A stretch of DNA of 56,111 nt from Peptococcaceae bacterium (lineage in GTDB: Bacteria; Bacillota; Peptococcia; Peptococcales; Peptococcaceae): the NCBI GenBank assembly GCA_900759105.1, contig CAAETY010000069.1, positions 1-56,111 of the forward strand. The letters are read 5' to 3'. How positions within the stretch are numbered: position 1 is the stretch's first letter; each line of letters begins with the position of its first letter. The position numbers and the translations under genes were made by a program. Under the pieces are notes generated by a model that saw only the letters and a program-made list of their open reading frames with translations, was not told where the DNA came from and ran no database searches. This document shows positions 25,680-34,018 of the stretch, piece by piece.

Positions 25680-26927
25680 ATGACAGAACAAAATCGTAGA
25701 GTTGTTGTAACCGGTCTTGGTGTGGTATCTCCGGTCGGTCACAACTTAGAAGAAACTTGGAATAATTTGATAAATGGGGTACACGGGATTGCACCGATTA
25801 CCCTTTTTGATGCAACCGAATACAAGGCCAAGCTTGCTGCCGAAGTAAAGGACTTTAATCCGCGCGATTACATGGAAAAGCAAGAAATCCTGCGAAGTGA
25901 CCGTTACAGCCAATTGGCTATTGCAGCGGCAAGTCAAGCAGTTGAAGAAAGTGGCATTATGGGGACAGTGGATCCAGAACGCTTTGCTGTTTATTTTGGT
26001 ACCGGTATTGGTGGGGTATCCACTATCACAAAGGAACACCGTAAGCTTTTCGACAAAGGTCCGGGACGTGTTTCTCCTTACCTTGTTCCAATGATGATTG
26101 CCAATATGGCAGCCGGGATGATTGCCATTCGCTACAATTGCCAGGGGGCGGCGATGCCGGCGGTTACTGCTTGCGCTTCCGGCTCTAATGCAATTGGCGA
26201 AGCGGTGCGTGCAATTCGTCACGGCTATGCCGATGCAGTCATTTCAGGCGGTGCGGATGCGGCTGTGAATGAATGTGGGGTAGCCGGATTTATCAATATG
26301 CATGCGCTATCCACCGCCGATAATCCGGATGCAGCTTCGCTTCCATTTGACAAACGTCGTGCCGGCTTTGTGATTGGTGAAGGTGCAACAGCATTGGTGC
26401 TTGAAGAATATGAACACGCTTTGGCGCGTGGCGCTAAAATCTATGGGGAGGTATGTGGTTATGGCTCTACTTGTGATGCATATCATATCACCTCTCCACG
26501 TCCGGACGCTGCAGGCGGTGCCCGTGCTATGAAACAAGCCATGGCAGAAGCTGGTTACAGTGACGCGGATTGTGTGTATGTAAATGCGCATGGAACCGGA
26601 ACGCCGATGAACGACAGTGGCGAAACCATCGCCATTAAAACTGCTTTGGGCGAAGAAAAGGCTCATCAAAGCTATGTAAGCTCTACCAAGTCTATGACCG
26701 GTCACTTATTGGGTGCAGCAGGGGCGATTGAAGCAGCAGTATGTTTGAAGGTGCTTGAAACCGGGATTATTCCACCAACCATTAACTTAAAAGAAGCAGA
26801 CCCGGATTGTGATCTTAATTATGTGCCAAACGAAGCCATTCATGCAGACATAGATCTTTGTCTTTCAAATAGTTTGGGCTTCGGCGGCCACAATGCTTGT
26901 CTCGCATTTAGAAAGGTAAAAGCATGA
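25680..26927 (+). CDS. fabF: 3-oxoacyl-[acyl-carrier-protein] synthase II
   Basis: 415-residue thiolase-fold condensing enzyme. Catalytic triad Cys165 (TACASGSN), His304 (NAHGTGTP) and His342 (MTGHLLGAAG). Elongates acyl-ACP with malonyl-ACP. Chain initiation needs a FabH-type synthase, which this cluster lacks. Overlaps accB by 4 nt. Confidence 0.97.
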   Translation: MTEQNRRVVVTGLGVVSPVGHNLEETWNNLINGVHGIAPITLFDATEYKAKLAAEVKDFNPRDYMEKQEILRSDRYSQLAIAAASQAVEESGIMGTVDPERFAVYFGTGIGGVSTITKEHRKLFDKGPGRVSPYLVPMMIANMAAGMIAIRYNCQGAAMPAVTACASGSNAIGEAVRAIRHGYADAVISGGADAAVNECGVAGFINMHALSTADNPDAASLPFDKRRAGFVIGEGATALVLEEYEHALARGAKIYGEVCGYGSTCDAYHITSPRPDAAGGARAMKQAMAEAGYSDADCVYVNAHGTGTPMNDSGETIAIKTALGEEKAHQSYVSSTKSMTGHLLGAAGAIEAAVCLKVLETGIIPPTINLKEADPDCDLNYVPNEAIHADIDLCLSNSLGFGGHNACLAFRKVKA

Positions 26928-27355
26928 ACGAAGCTGAAATCAGAAAATATGCCGCGCTCATGAAGGAACTTGGGCTTACCGGTATTGAAATAGACGAAAG
27001 CCGCGGTTATTTCCGTTTAGAATGTGAAGGACCAAAAATTGTTACAGCGGCAAATGTAGATGCCGTACAACAAAATATGGCAGCGCCTATTAAGGAAAAA
27101 TCCTATCATACAGTGAATGTCAAATCACCAATGGTGGGTGTGTATTATGCTGCACCAACCGAAGATGCTGAACCCTTTGTGCAAGTGGGCGCTCATGTAA
27201 ACAAAGGTGATACCTTGTGTATTATTGAATCCATGAAATTGATGAATGAAATCGTGGCAGAAAATGACGGCGTGATTGAAGCGGTGTGTGCAACCAACGG
27301 CCAATTAATTGAATATGGCACCGAGCTTTTCCGCGTGAAGGAGTTAGAAGCATGA
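26924..27355 (+). CDS. accB: Biotin carboxyl carrier protein of acetyl-CoA carboxylase
   Basis: 143 residues. C-terminal biotinyl domain with the attachment Lys105 in ESMKLMNEI; a linker of about 30 residues separates it from a short helical N-terminal domain. Carries carboxybiotin between AccC and AccDA. Overlaps fabF and fabZ by 4 nt each. Confidence 0.96.
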   Translation: MNEAEIRKYAALMKELGLTGIEIDESRGYFRLECEGPKIVTAANVDAVQQNMAAPIKEKSYHTVNVKSPMVGVYYAAPTEDAEPFVQVGAHVNKGDTLCIIESMKLMNEIVAENDGVIEAVCATNGQLIEYGTELFRVKELEA

Positions 27356-27771
27356 ACAGAGAAAAAATTATGCAAATTATCCCTCACCGCGACCAAATGC
27401 TTTTGATTGATGAAGTGGTTGAAGACGGTGAATGGGCGATTGGCACGTATCATGTGCGGGGTGACGAATGGTTTTTGAAAGGTCATTTTCCGGGCAATCC
27501 GGTGGTGCCGGGGGTGATATTGTGTGAAATTCTGGCACAATCATCCTGCGTGCTACTACGTGATGTAATGGCAGAAAAAGGTGCCTTGCCGATGTATACC
27601 GGGCTTAATAATGTAAAATTCCGTCATCCGGTCAAACCGGGTGATACATTTACCACAAAGTGTCGCATTAAACGTCAAATGGGAAATTTTTATTTTGCGG
27701 AAGGAAGTGGCTTTGTAGGAGAAAACCTCTGTATTAAGGCGGAATTTTCCTTTGCCATTGTGGAGCAATAA
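27352..27771 (+). CDS. fabZ: 3-hydroxyacyl-[acyl-carrier-protein] dehydratase
   Basis: 139-residue hot-dog fold. Catalytic His in GHFPGNPVVPGV and Glu in LCEILAQSS. Dehydrates beta-hydroxyacyl-ACP. Being FabZ rather than FabA, it does not by itself explain unsaturated fatty acids, and no FabM isomerase is in the cluster. Confidence 0.96.
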   Translation: MNREKIMQIIPHRDQMLLIDEVVEDGEWAIGTYHVRGDEWFLKGHFPGNPVVPGVILCEILAQSSCVLLRDVMAEKGALPMYTGLNNVKFRHPVKPGDTFTTKCRIKRQMGNFYFAEGSGFVGENLCIKAEFSFAIVEQ

Positions 27772-27772
27772 A

Positions 27773-29080
27773 ATGTTTAAAAAGATATTGATTGCCAATC
27801 GAGGCGAAGTAGCAGTGCGTATTATTCGCGCTTGCAAAGAAATGGGCGTAGCAACAGTGGCGGTATATTCCGAAGCGGACCGCGATGCTATCCATACAGC
27901 ACTTGCAGACGAGGCTGTATGTATCGGTTCAGCTGCCGGCAGTGACAGCTACCTCAATGAAAAAAGAATCATCAGCGCTGCATTGGCAACCGGAGCGGTA
28001 GCTATTCATCCGGGCTACGGCTTTTTATCTGAAAACGATCACTTTGCGGCTCTGTGCGAAGAAAACGACTTGGTATTTATCGGCGCACCGGCGAAAACAA
28101 TGCAGGCTTTAAGCGATAAAGCAAAAATCAAGGCAATGATGCAATCTGCCGGGCTTCCAACCATTCCCGGCACAGAAGCATTGGAAAATTTGGAAGAAGC
28201 CCTCGAAGCAGCGGAACAAATCGGCTATCCGGTCATGCTCAAAGCTCGTTCCGGCGGAGGTGGACGCGGGATTCGTATGATAACGAGTGCCGATGTATTG
28301 GCGCAGGTTTATGCGACTGCTGTAGCTGAGAGTCGTGCTGCATTTGGCGATGGGGCGTTATATATCGAAAAATGTGTGTATCCGGCGCGTCACGTAGAAT
28401 TCCAAATTATTGCGGATGAATATGGCAATGTTGTTTGCTTGGGCGAAAGAGATTGCTCTGTACAGTTGCGCCATCAAAAACTCATCGAGGAAGCACCTTC
28501 TCCGGCAGTTAGCGATGAAGGACGCGAGACGCTGATTCAGAAAATATGCGAGGCGGTTCGTGACATTCAATATGTGGGCCTAGGTACACTGGAGTTTCTA
28601 TTGGATCAAGATGGCAATTTTTGGTTTATGGAAATGAACCTTCGCTTGCAAGTTGAGCATGGCGTGACAGAAATGCTCAGTGGCGTGGACCTTGTGAAAT
28701 GGCAGATTCGTGTGGTGGCAGGGATTCCGCTTCAATTGCAGCAAGAAAATGTCGCCCTTCGCGGGAGTTGTATAGAATGTCGCATCAATGCGCGTTCTAC
28801 CGGGACGATTACGCAATTGCACGTGCCGGGTGGCCCGTTTGTCCGATTTGACACTTTCCTTGTACAAGGATGCGTGATTACGCCATACTATGATTCCCTT
28901 TTAGGAAAGCTGATTGTTTGGGCGATCGATCGTGAAGAAGCTGTGCGTAAGATGCGTGCAGCACTCTGTGAACTGGTCATTGAAGGTGTAGAAACAAATA
29001 TTGAAGAACAGCTTGCACTCATCGGTGAACAGGATTTTGTTTTAGGGACGTATGATTTGAGATTTATGGAAGGACGGTGA
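27773..29080 (+). CDS. accC: Biotin carboxylase subunit of acetyl-CoA carboxylase
   Basis: 435 residues from ATG 27773 (MFKKILIANRGEVAVRI). ATP-grasp fold: the glycine loop RSGGGGRGIRM, ERDCSVQLRHQKLIEEAPSP, and WFMEMNLRLQVEHGVTEM with active-site Glu, Asn and Arg. Carboxylates AccB-bound biotin using ATP and bicarbonate. Start lies 1 nt after the fabZ stop. Confidence 0.96.
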   Translation: MFKKILIANRGEVAVRIIRACKEMGVATVAVYSEADRDAIHTALADEAVCIGSAAGSDSYLNEKRIISAALATGAVAIHPGYGFLSENDHFAALCEENDLVFIGAPAKTMQALSDKAKIKAMMQSAGLPTIPGTEALENLEEALEAAEQIGYPVMLKARSGGGGRGIRMITSADVLAQVYATAVAESRAAFGDGALYIEKCVYPARHVEFQIIADEYGNVVCLGERDCSVQLRHQKLIEEAPSPAVSDEGRETLIQKICEAVRDIQYVGLGTLEFLLDQDGNFWFMEMNLRLQVEHGVTEMLSGVDLVKWQIRVVAGIPLQLQQENVALRGSCIECRINARSTGTITQLHVPGGPFVRFDTFLVQGCVITPYYDSLLGKLIVWAIDREEAVRKMRAALCELVIEGVETNIEEQLALIGEQDFVLGTYDLRFMEGR

Positions 29081-29084
29081 GCAT

Positions 29085-29942
29085 ATGGCATTTTTGAAAT
29101 TTAAACGCACCCCGAATAACGAACTAGAAGCCGGCGGTCGTAATTTAAGTGATACCGCAGCGGAAAAAGAAGAAGTTTCATGCGCCAATTGTCACCATTC
29201 TTATCCAAAAGATGTTTTGAATGATACGTTAAACTGTTGTCCGTATTGTGGCTATCATTTTTCGATTTCTGCACGTGAACGTATCGCGCGTGTGGCCGAT
29301 CGACAAAGCTTTCATGAGCTATTTAATGGTATCGTTTCAAAGGACCCGTTACAATTTCCCGGGTATAACAAAAAAATTGAAAAAGCAAATGCGAGCTCCG
29401 GAGAAAACGAAGCTGTCATTTGTGGCACATGTTCCATCGGTGGCGTGAATTGCTGCCTCTTTGTTATGGAAGGCAAATTTATGATGGGAAGCATGGGCGC
29501 TGCTGTCGGCGAGCGTTTGACACGCTTATTCGAGTATGCGACAGAACATCGTTTACCGGTCGTTGGATTTACCGTATCAGGTGGCGCACGCATGCAAGAA
29601 GGACTATTTTCTCTCATGCAAATGGCTAAGGTCAGTGGTGCGATTATGCGACACAGTCAAGCCGGACTTTTGTACATGCCGGTGTTGACCGGTCCAACGC
29701 TTGGCGGTGTTACGGCGAGCTTTGCAATGGAAGGTGACATTATTTTGGCAGAGCCGGGTGCTATTGTGGGCTTTGCCGGTGCGCGGGTGATTGAACAAAC
29801 AACCAGAAAGAGCTTGCCAAAGGGATTTCAAACGGCTGAATTTTTGCTGGATCATGGTTTTATTGATGCCATTGTGGAACGTAAGGCGCAACGTCAACGA
29901 ATTGCTCGATTACTCTATATTCATACAGAAAGGATGGTTTGA
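29085..29942 (+). CDS. accD: Acetyl-CoA carboxylase carboxyltransferase, beta subunit
   Basis: 285 residues. The N-terminal zinc ribbon CANCHHSYPKDVLNDTLNCC... has CxxC and CPYC pairs around residues 34-56; the crotonase-fold domain has SGGARMQEGLFSLMQM and GPTLGGVTASFAM. Pairs with AccA to move the carboxyl group onto acetyl-CoA. Stop shares one base with accA. Confidence 0.96.
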   Translation: MAFLKFKRTPNNELEAGGRNLSDTAAEKEEVSCANCHHSYPKDVLNDTLNCCPYCGYHFSISARERIARVADRQSFHELFNGIVSKDPLQFPGYNKKIEKANASSGENEAVICGTCSIGGVNCCLFVMEGKFMMGSMGAAVGERLTRLFEYATEHRLPVVGFTVSGGARMQEGLFSLMQMAKVSGAIMRHSQAGLLYMPVLTGPTLGGVTASFAMEGDIILAEPGAIVGFAGARVIEQTTRKSLPKGFQTAEFLLDHGFIDAIVERKAQRQRIARLLYIHTERMV

Positions 29943-30733
29943 TGCGTAAGCTTGCTTTTGATAGTGTAAAAATTGCTCGCGGGAGCAAACGGCCAACAGG
30001 GCTTGACTATATCAATGCCATCTTTAATGATTTTTTTGAACTTCACGGCGATCGTGCCTATGCGGATGATGCAGCGGTTATTGGTGGTGTGGCGTATTTG
30101 GAACGTATGCCGGTAACTGTGATTGCGATTGAAAAGGGTCATACGATTAAGGAACGCAATGCCCGTTTTTCCGGCGCACCCCATCCGGAAGGCTATCGCA
30201 AAGCACTGCGATTAATGCGTCAAGCCGATAAATTTCATCGTCCGATTATTTGTTTTGTGGATACCTCCGGTGCTTATTGTGGCATTGGTGCCGAAGAACG
30301 TGGACAAGGCGCGGTCATTGCTGAAAATCTCGTTGGTATGATGGCATTAAATGTACCAATTATCTCTGTTTTTATTGGCGAAGGAGGCAGTGGTGGCGCT
30401 TTGGCCTTGGGTGTCGCCGATAGAGTATGGATGCTTGAAAACGCCGTTTATTCTGTGATAAGCCCGGAAGGCTGTGCCAGTATTCTTTGGAAGGATGCTT
30501 CAAAAGCAGATGCTGCTGCCGATAGCCTTAAGCTTACTGCTGAAGATGCACTTGAATTTGGTTTTATTGAACGTATTATTTCAGAAAAAGATTTGGGTTC
30601 GCGTATTTTTTATAAGGATTTAGAAAGCGCCCTTGTTCAAGAGCTACAAGTACTACGCAAAGAAACTGATTTAGCCAGTAATAGATATCGCCGCTTTAGA
30701 GCATTTGGTTTAAGTGGCATTGAGGAAAAATGA
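29942..30733 (+). CDS. accA: Acetyl-CoA carboxylase carboxyltransferase, alpha subunit
   Basis: 263 residues from ATG 29942, which overlaps the accD stop (TGATG). Starts at the catalytic domain (RPTGLDYINAIFNDFFELHGD) and lacks the long N-terminal helical arm of E. coli AccA, as in other Firmicutes. IGEGGSGGALALGVADRVWMLENAVYSVISPEG is the conserved core (seen at about residues 137-170). Confidence 0.95.
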   Translation: MRKLAFDSVKIARGSKRPTGLDYINAIFNDFFELHGDRAYADDAAVIGGVAYLERMPVTVIAIEKGHTIKERNARFSGAPHPEGYRKALRLMRQADKFHRPIICFVDTSGAYCGIGAEERGQGAVIAENLVGMMALNVPIISVFIGEGGSGGALALGVADRVWMLENAVYSVISPEGCASILWKDASKADAAADSLKLTAEDALEFGFIERIISEKDLGSRIFYKDLESALVQELQVLRKETDLASNRYRRFRAFGLSGIEEK

Positions 30734-32382
30734 TGAGTATTTACGAACAGTTTTATACCGAAATCGTCGATCATCAAGGATGCTTGGTGGATATCGACAT
30801 TCATTATCCGGATAATTTCAACTTTGCATATGATGTGGTGGATGCCATTGCCGAAAAGAGCCCAGATAAGCGTGCGTTGGTATGGTGTAACACAGAAAAC
30901 GAAGAACATATTTTTAGCTTTGCGGATATTCGTGACGAAAGCAACCGTGCGGCGAATGTGTTGCTTGCAAATGGTATTGGCCGCGGAGACCGTATCATTT
31001 TAGCGCTCAAGCGTCATTACGAATATTGGATGCTTGCGATTGCTTGCCACAAAATCGGTGCCGTGATGATTCCGGTAACCCATATGCTTACAGCGGAGGA
31101 CTTTGTTTACCGCATGCGTGCGGCAAAGGTAAAGGCTGTCATTTGCACCACGCAAAATCACGTGCCGGAACGTGTTCGCGAAGCAGCGATGACGCTTTCG
31201 GAAGAACTTCCGTGCAAGCTGTGGACAGTAAAAGAAGGCATAGAAGGCTTTGCGTGTATGACCACCGCTATGGAAAATGCACCGACAACCTTGGATAGAC
31301 AAGAAACACTGGCAACCGATCCCATGGTGATTTATTTTACCTCGGGTACCTCCGGTTATCCAAAGGGCGTTATACATGATTTTTCCTATCCGCTTGCTCA
31401 TTATGTGACTGCTAAATATTGGCAGGGCGTGAAAGATGGCGGTTTGCATTTTACCGTTTCCGAAACAGGCTGGGCGAAAGCCTCTTGGGGAAAGCTTTAC
31501 GGTCAATGGCTTAATGAATGCGCTGTGATGGTCTATGACTTTGATAATTTTGAACCACGTCAGATGGCTGCGATTATCAACAAATACGGTGTGACCTCTT
31601 TTTGTGCACCACCAACTATCTATCGTTACATGACACGCAAGGGCACCACCGATTTTCCACTGTTGGAACATGTTGGGACAGCCGGTGAATATTTGAGCCC
31701 GGATGTTTTTACAAAATTTAAGGAAGCGACCGGCCTTGATATTATGGAGGGTTATGGCCAAACCGAAACCACACTTCTTATTGCCAACTTTATAGGTAAG
31801 CCGGCAAAAGACAGTGCGCTTGGATTACCATCACCACTGTATACCATTGAGCTTCGCAGCAAAGACGGAAGCCTTACACCGGACGGACAAATTGGTGAAG
31901 TCTGTGTAGTGCCAAAAGACGGTAAGCGTCCAATCGGTATTTTCTGTGGCTATCTTGATGATGAAGAGCGTTATCGTAACGCCTGGCGTGGTGGCGTCTA
32001 TCATACCGGTGATGCCGTCTATAAGGATAAAGATGGCTATTATTGGTTCCATGGGCGTTTTGATGATATTATCAAAAGCGGTGGTTTTCGCATTGGACCT
32101 TATGAAATTGAAAATGTTCTTATGACGCACCCTGCTGTCATGGAGTGCAGTGTTATAGGCATTCCGGATCGTTTACGCGGTCAATCCATCAAAGCCATGG
32201 TTACCCTTGCCAGTGGCTATGAAGCTTCTCGTAAGCTGGAGCTCGAAATACGTGATTACTGCAACGGACAGCTTGCTGAATACAAGTGGATTCGACAAGT
32301 TGAAATTCTTGATGATATGTCGAAAACTATTAGTGGCAAGATAAAAAAAGCAGAACAACGAAAAAATCATGCAGTCGTATAA
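30733..32382 (+). CDS. AMP-forming acyl-CoA ligase (medium-chain acyl-CoA/benzoate-CoA ligase-like)
   Basis: 549 residues of the ANL superfamily. ATP loop YFTSGTSGYPK near residue 195; EGYGQTETT (A5 motif); YHTGDAVYKDKDGYYWFHGR; C-terminal SGGFRIGPYEIENVL hinge and the catalytic Lys in KTISGKIKK near the end. Activates a carboxylic acid with ATP and CoA. The start overlaps the accA stop, so it is part of the fatty-acid operon. It could feed exogenous or branched/aromatic acids into lipid synthesis, perhaps as a primer source; the substrate cannot be read here. ATG 30730 is an alternative start. Confidence 0.9.
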   Translation: MSIYEQFYTEIVDHQGCLVDIDIHYPDNFNFAYDVVDAIAEKSPDKRALVWCNTENEEHIFSFADIRDESNRAANVLLANGIGRGDRIILALKRHYEYWMLAIACHKIGAVMIPVTHMLTAEDFVYRMRAAKVKAVICTTQNHVPERVREAAMTLSEELPCKLWTVKEGIEGFACMTTAMENAPTTLDRQETLATDPMVIYFTSGTSGYPKGVIHDFSYPLAHYVTAKYWQGVKDGGLHFTVSETGWAKASWGKLYGQWLNECAVMVYDFDNFEPRQMAAIINKYGVTSFCAPPTIYRYMTRKGTTDFPLLEHVGTAGEYLSPDVFTKFKEATGLDIMEGYGQTETTLLIANFIGKPAKDSALGLPSPLYTIELRSKDGSLTPDGQIGEVCVVPKDGKRPIGIFCGYLDDEERYRNAWRGGVYHTGDAVYKDKDGYYWFHGRFDDIIKSGGFRIGPYEIENVLMTHPAVMECSVIGIPDRLRGQSIKAMVTLASGYEASRKLELEIRDYCNGQLAEYKWIRQVEILDDMSKTISGKIKKAEQRKNHAVV

Positions 32383-32458
32383 GTGTCACAGCAGAGAAGA
32401 AATCAACGTGCTTGTGTTGCGTCATCTATAAAACCATGTTACATTAAAGGAGCTGTTG

Positions 32459-32938
32459 ATGAAACAAATTATAAAGGGACGAGTGACAATGCAGGATCGA
32501 ATTACAGAATTTACCACGTCAGTGGCTTCTGCTTACAAGAAATTAAAGAAAATTAAACGACAACAAACCGAGCTCTATGCGTATTTTGGCATTCGCGAGC
32601 CACATGTTATGTGCTTGTATTTTTTAGGTGAACATCCGGAGGGGCTGACAGTAACCGAATTGGCAGCACTTTGTTATGATGACAAGGCAGCTACCTCTCG
32701 CGCGGTGGACTATTTGGTAGAAAAAGGCTATGCACGACATGAAGAGGTTGAAGCAAAGAGCCGTTGGCGTTCAAAAGTACAGCTCACCGATAGTGGCGTG
32801 GAGTTGGCCAATGTGGTAAGTCGCGTGGCCACCAAGCTTTCCGCAGTCATTACAAGAGGCATTCCGGTAGAAGATGTAGAAGTGTTCTATCGCGTCTTTA
32901 AGCAAATGATTGCTAACATGGATCATTTTATAAAATAA
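32459..32938 (+). CDS. MarR-family transcriptional regulator
   Basis: 159 residues. Winged helix: TVTELAALCYDDKAATSRAVDYLVEKGYARHEE, followed by the wing (WRSKVQLTDSG) and a dimerising C-terminal helix. ATG 32459 follows AAGGAG (32447-32452). It is 76 nt after the ligase gene and runs the same way, so it is the last gene of the fatty-acid operon. FabT, a MarR regulator, has the same association in streptococci, but there it is the first or second gene. It probably acts at the dyads around 22745-22800. Confidence 0.88.
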   Translation: MKQIIKGRVTMQDRITEFTTSVASAYKKLKKIKRQQTELYAYFGIREPHVMCLYFLGEHPEGLTVTELAALCYDDKAATSRAVDYLVEKGYARHEEVEAKSRWRSKVQLTDSGVELANVVSRVATKLSAVITRGIPVEDVEVFYRVFKQMIANMDHFIK

Positions 32939-32987
32939 ATAAACGTCTGATTTCTAATGCATAGAAGTCAGACGTTTATTTGTTTTT
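32937..32987. terminator. Bidirectional terminator between convergent operons
   Basis: AATAAACGTCTGA pairs with TCAGACGTTTATT (ending 32980), with TTCT/AGAA inside; T-rich after the hairpin on plus (TGTTTTTATA) and A-rich before it on the minus reading. It serves the fab operon and the minus-strand redox cassette. Confidence 0.85.
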
Positions 32988-33879
32988 ATATTGATTTTGA
33001 TGGATTGGATGATTTTGCAGGTGCGATATCCTTTTTCAAACGAACGCCTAGTGTCAAGGCGCCGGTTGGACACGACTTTGTGCAATCGCCACAACGAATA
33101 CATTCACCGCTGTTTGGCGTTTGAACGGGATTAACGCCCATTTTACAGGTGGAACTGCACTTTCCGCAGGATACGCAGTGTGCGGTGTCAACGTGTAATT
33201 GAACAAGAGAAAAGCGGTTGAAAAGTGCATAAGTGGCACCCAAGGGGCAAATATATTTGCAAAAAGGACGATAAATCATGATAGAAAGGAAAACGGTTAG
33301 CAGTAAAATTGCCATTTTCCAACGGAAAAGAAAGCCGATGGTGGCTCTTAAACCGGGATTTGTCAGTACCAATGGAATGCCACCCATCAAGGTGCCGGAA
33401 GGACAAATATATTTGCAAAAAGCCGGTGCACCTTGACCGACAATATCTACCACAAAAAGCGGCATGATAATGACAAAGACAAGCAGAATCAAGTATTTCA
33501 ACAGTCGCAGGGTCTTATCGCCGGGAAAACGATTAATTTTGCGCACAAAAGGAATTTTGTAGATGAGATCTTGAATAAGACCAAACGGACAAAGCCAGCC
33601 ACAAACGAAACGCCCCATGAGTGCGCCGATAATCATAAAGAAACCACCAACGTAAAGACTGATACTAAATTTGTAGCTTCCTATGACAGCTTGCAATGCA
33701 CCGATGGGGCAAGCTGCCATCGCGCCCGGGCAAGAATAACAGTTGAGCCCAGGAAAACAGAGATGCTTTAACGGTCCGGTGTAAATTTTACCTTCGGCAA
33801 AGCCGACAGCGTAGCAATTGGTGAGGAAGGTCCAAATTGCTTGTACAGTGGTGCGTAAATGTTTGATGGATTTAACCAA
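32986..33879 (-). CDS. NapH/MauN-type membrane polyferredoxin
   Basis: 297 residues, about five membrane helices. Cysteine motifs sit between helices: GLNCYSCPGAMAACPIGAL, FVCGWLCPFGLIQD, FCKYICPSGT and FCKYICPLGA. Two ferredoxin [4Fe-4S] motifs follow near the C-terminus (CVSCGKCSSTCKMG and CIRCGDCTKSCPTG). Such proteins carry electrons across or along the membrane. TTG 33879 is chosen as start: it overlaps the stop of the CXXC peptide gene and has GGAG upstream; a GTG at 33939 is in frame but would lie within that gene. Third gene of the redox cassette. Confidence 0.9.
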   Translation of the reverse strand: MVKSIKHLRTTVQAIWTFLTNCYAVGFAEGKIYTGPLKHLCFPGLNCYSCPGAMAACPIGALQAVIGSYKFSISLYVGGFFMIIGALMGRFVCGWLCPFGLIQDLIYKIPFVRKINRFPGDKTLRLLKYLILLVFVIIMPLFVVDIVGQGAPAFCKYICPSGTLMGGIPLVLTNPGLRATIGFLFRWKMAILLLTVFLSIMIYRPFCKYICPLGATYALFNRFSLVQLHVDTAHCVSCGKCSSTCKMGVNPVQTPNSGECIRCGDCTKSCPTGALTLGVRLKKDIAPAKSSNPSKSI

Positions 33880-34018
33880 TGCCGATACACTCCAAGCAAA
33901 TGGCAACAGCCTTGGTAAAGAGCACCGTGTCTTCCCCACGCACGATGCCCATGATGATGCCCAAGATACCTAATCCTACAATTATCCATGGAATAAAGCG
34001 GAATGAAGTGCGACTCAT
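33872..34018 (-). CDS. Small CXXC membrane protein (CD1871A-like)
   Basis: A 48-residue gene. ATG 34018-34016 overlaps the stop of the thioredoxin lipoprotein gene (ATGA). The product has a basic start (MSRTSFRF), one membrane helix (IPWIIVGLGILGIIMGIV) and ends with AICLECIGIG, i.e. C41-x2-C44 four residues from the C-terminus. I recognise this as the CD1871A-type CXXC small protein of Clostridia, whose role is unproven. Its place between a thioredoxin-like lipoprotein and a polyferredoxin suggests it passes electrons or thiols between them. Confidence 0.82.
   Translation of the reverse strand: MSRTSFRFIPWIIVGLGILGIIMGIVRGEDTVLFTKAVAICLECIGIG

Noticed and set aside
33880..33939. GTG 33939 as start of the polyferredoxin
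   Set aside because: The extra residues come from the out-of-frame overlap with the CXXC peptide gene and do not look like a membrane protein N-terminus; TTG 33879 has a ribosome site and a coupled stop.
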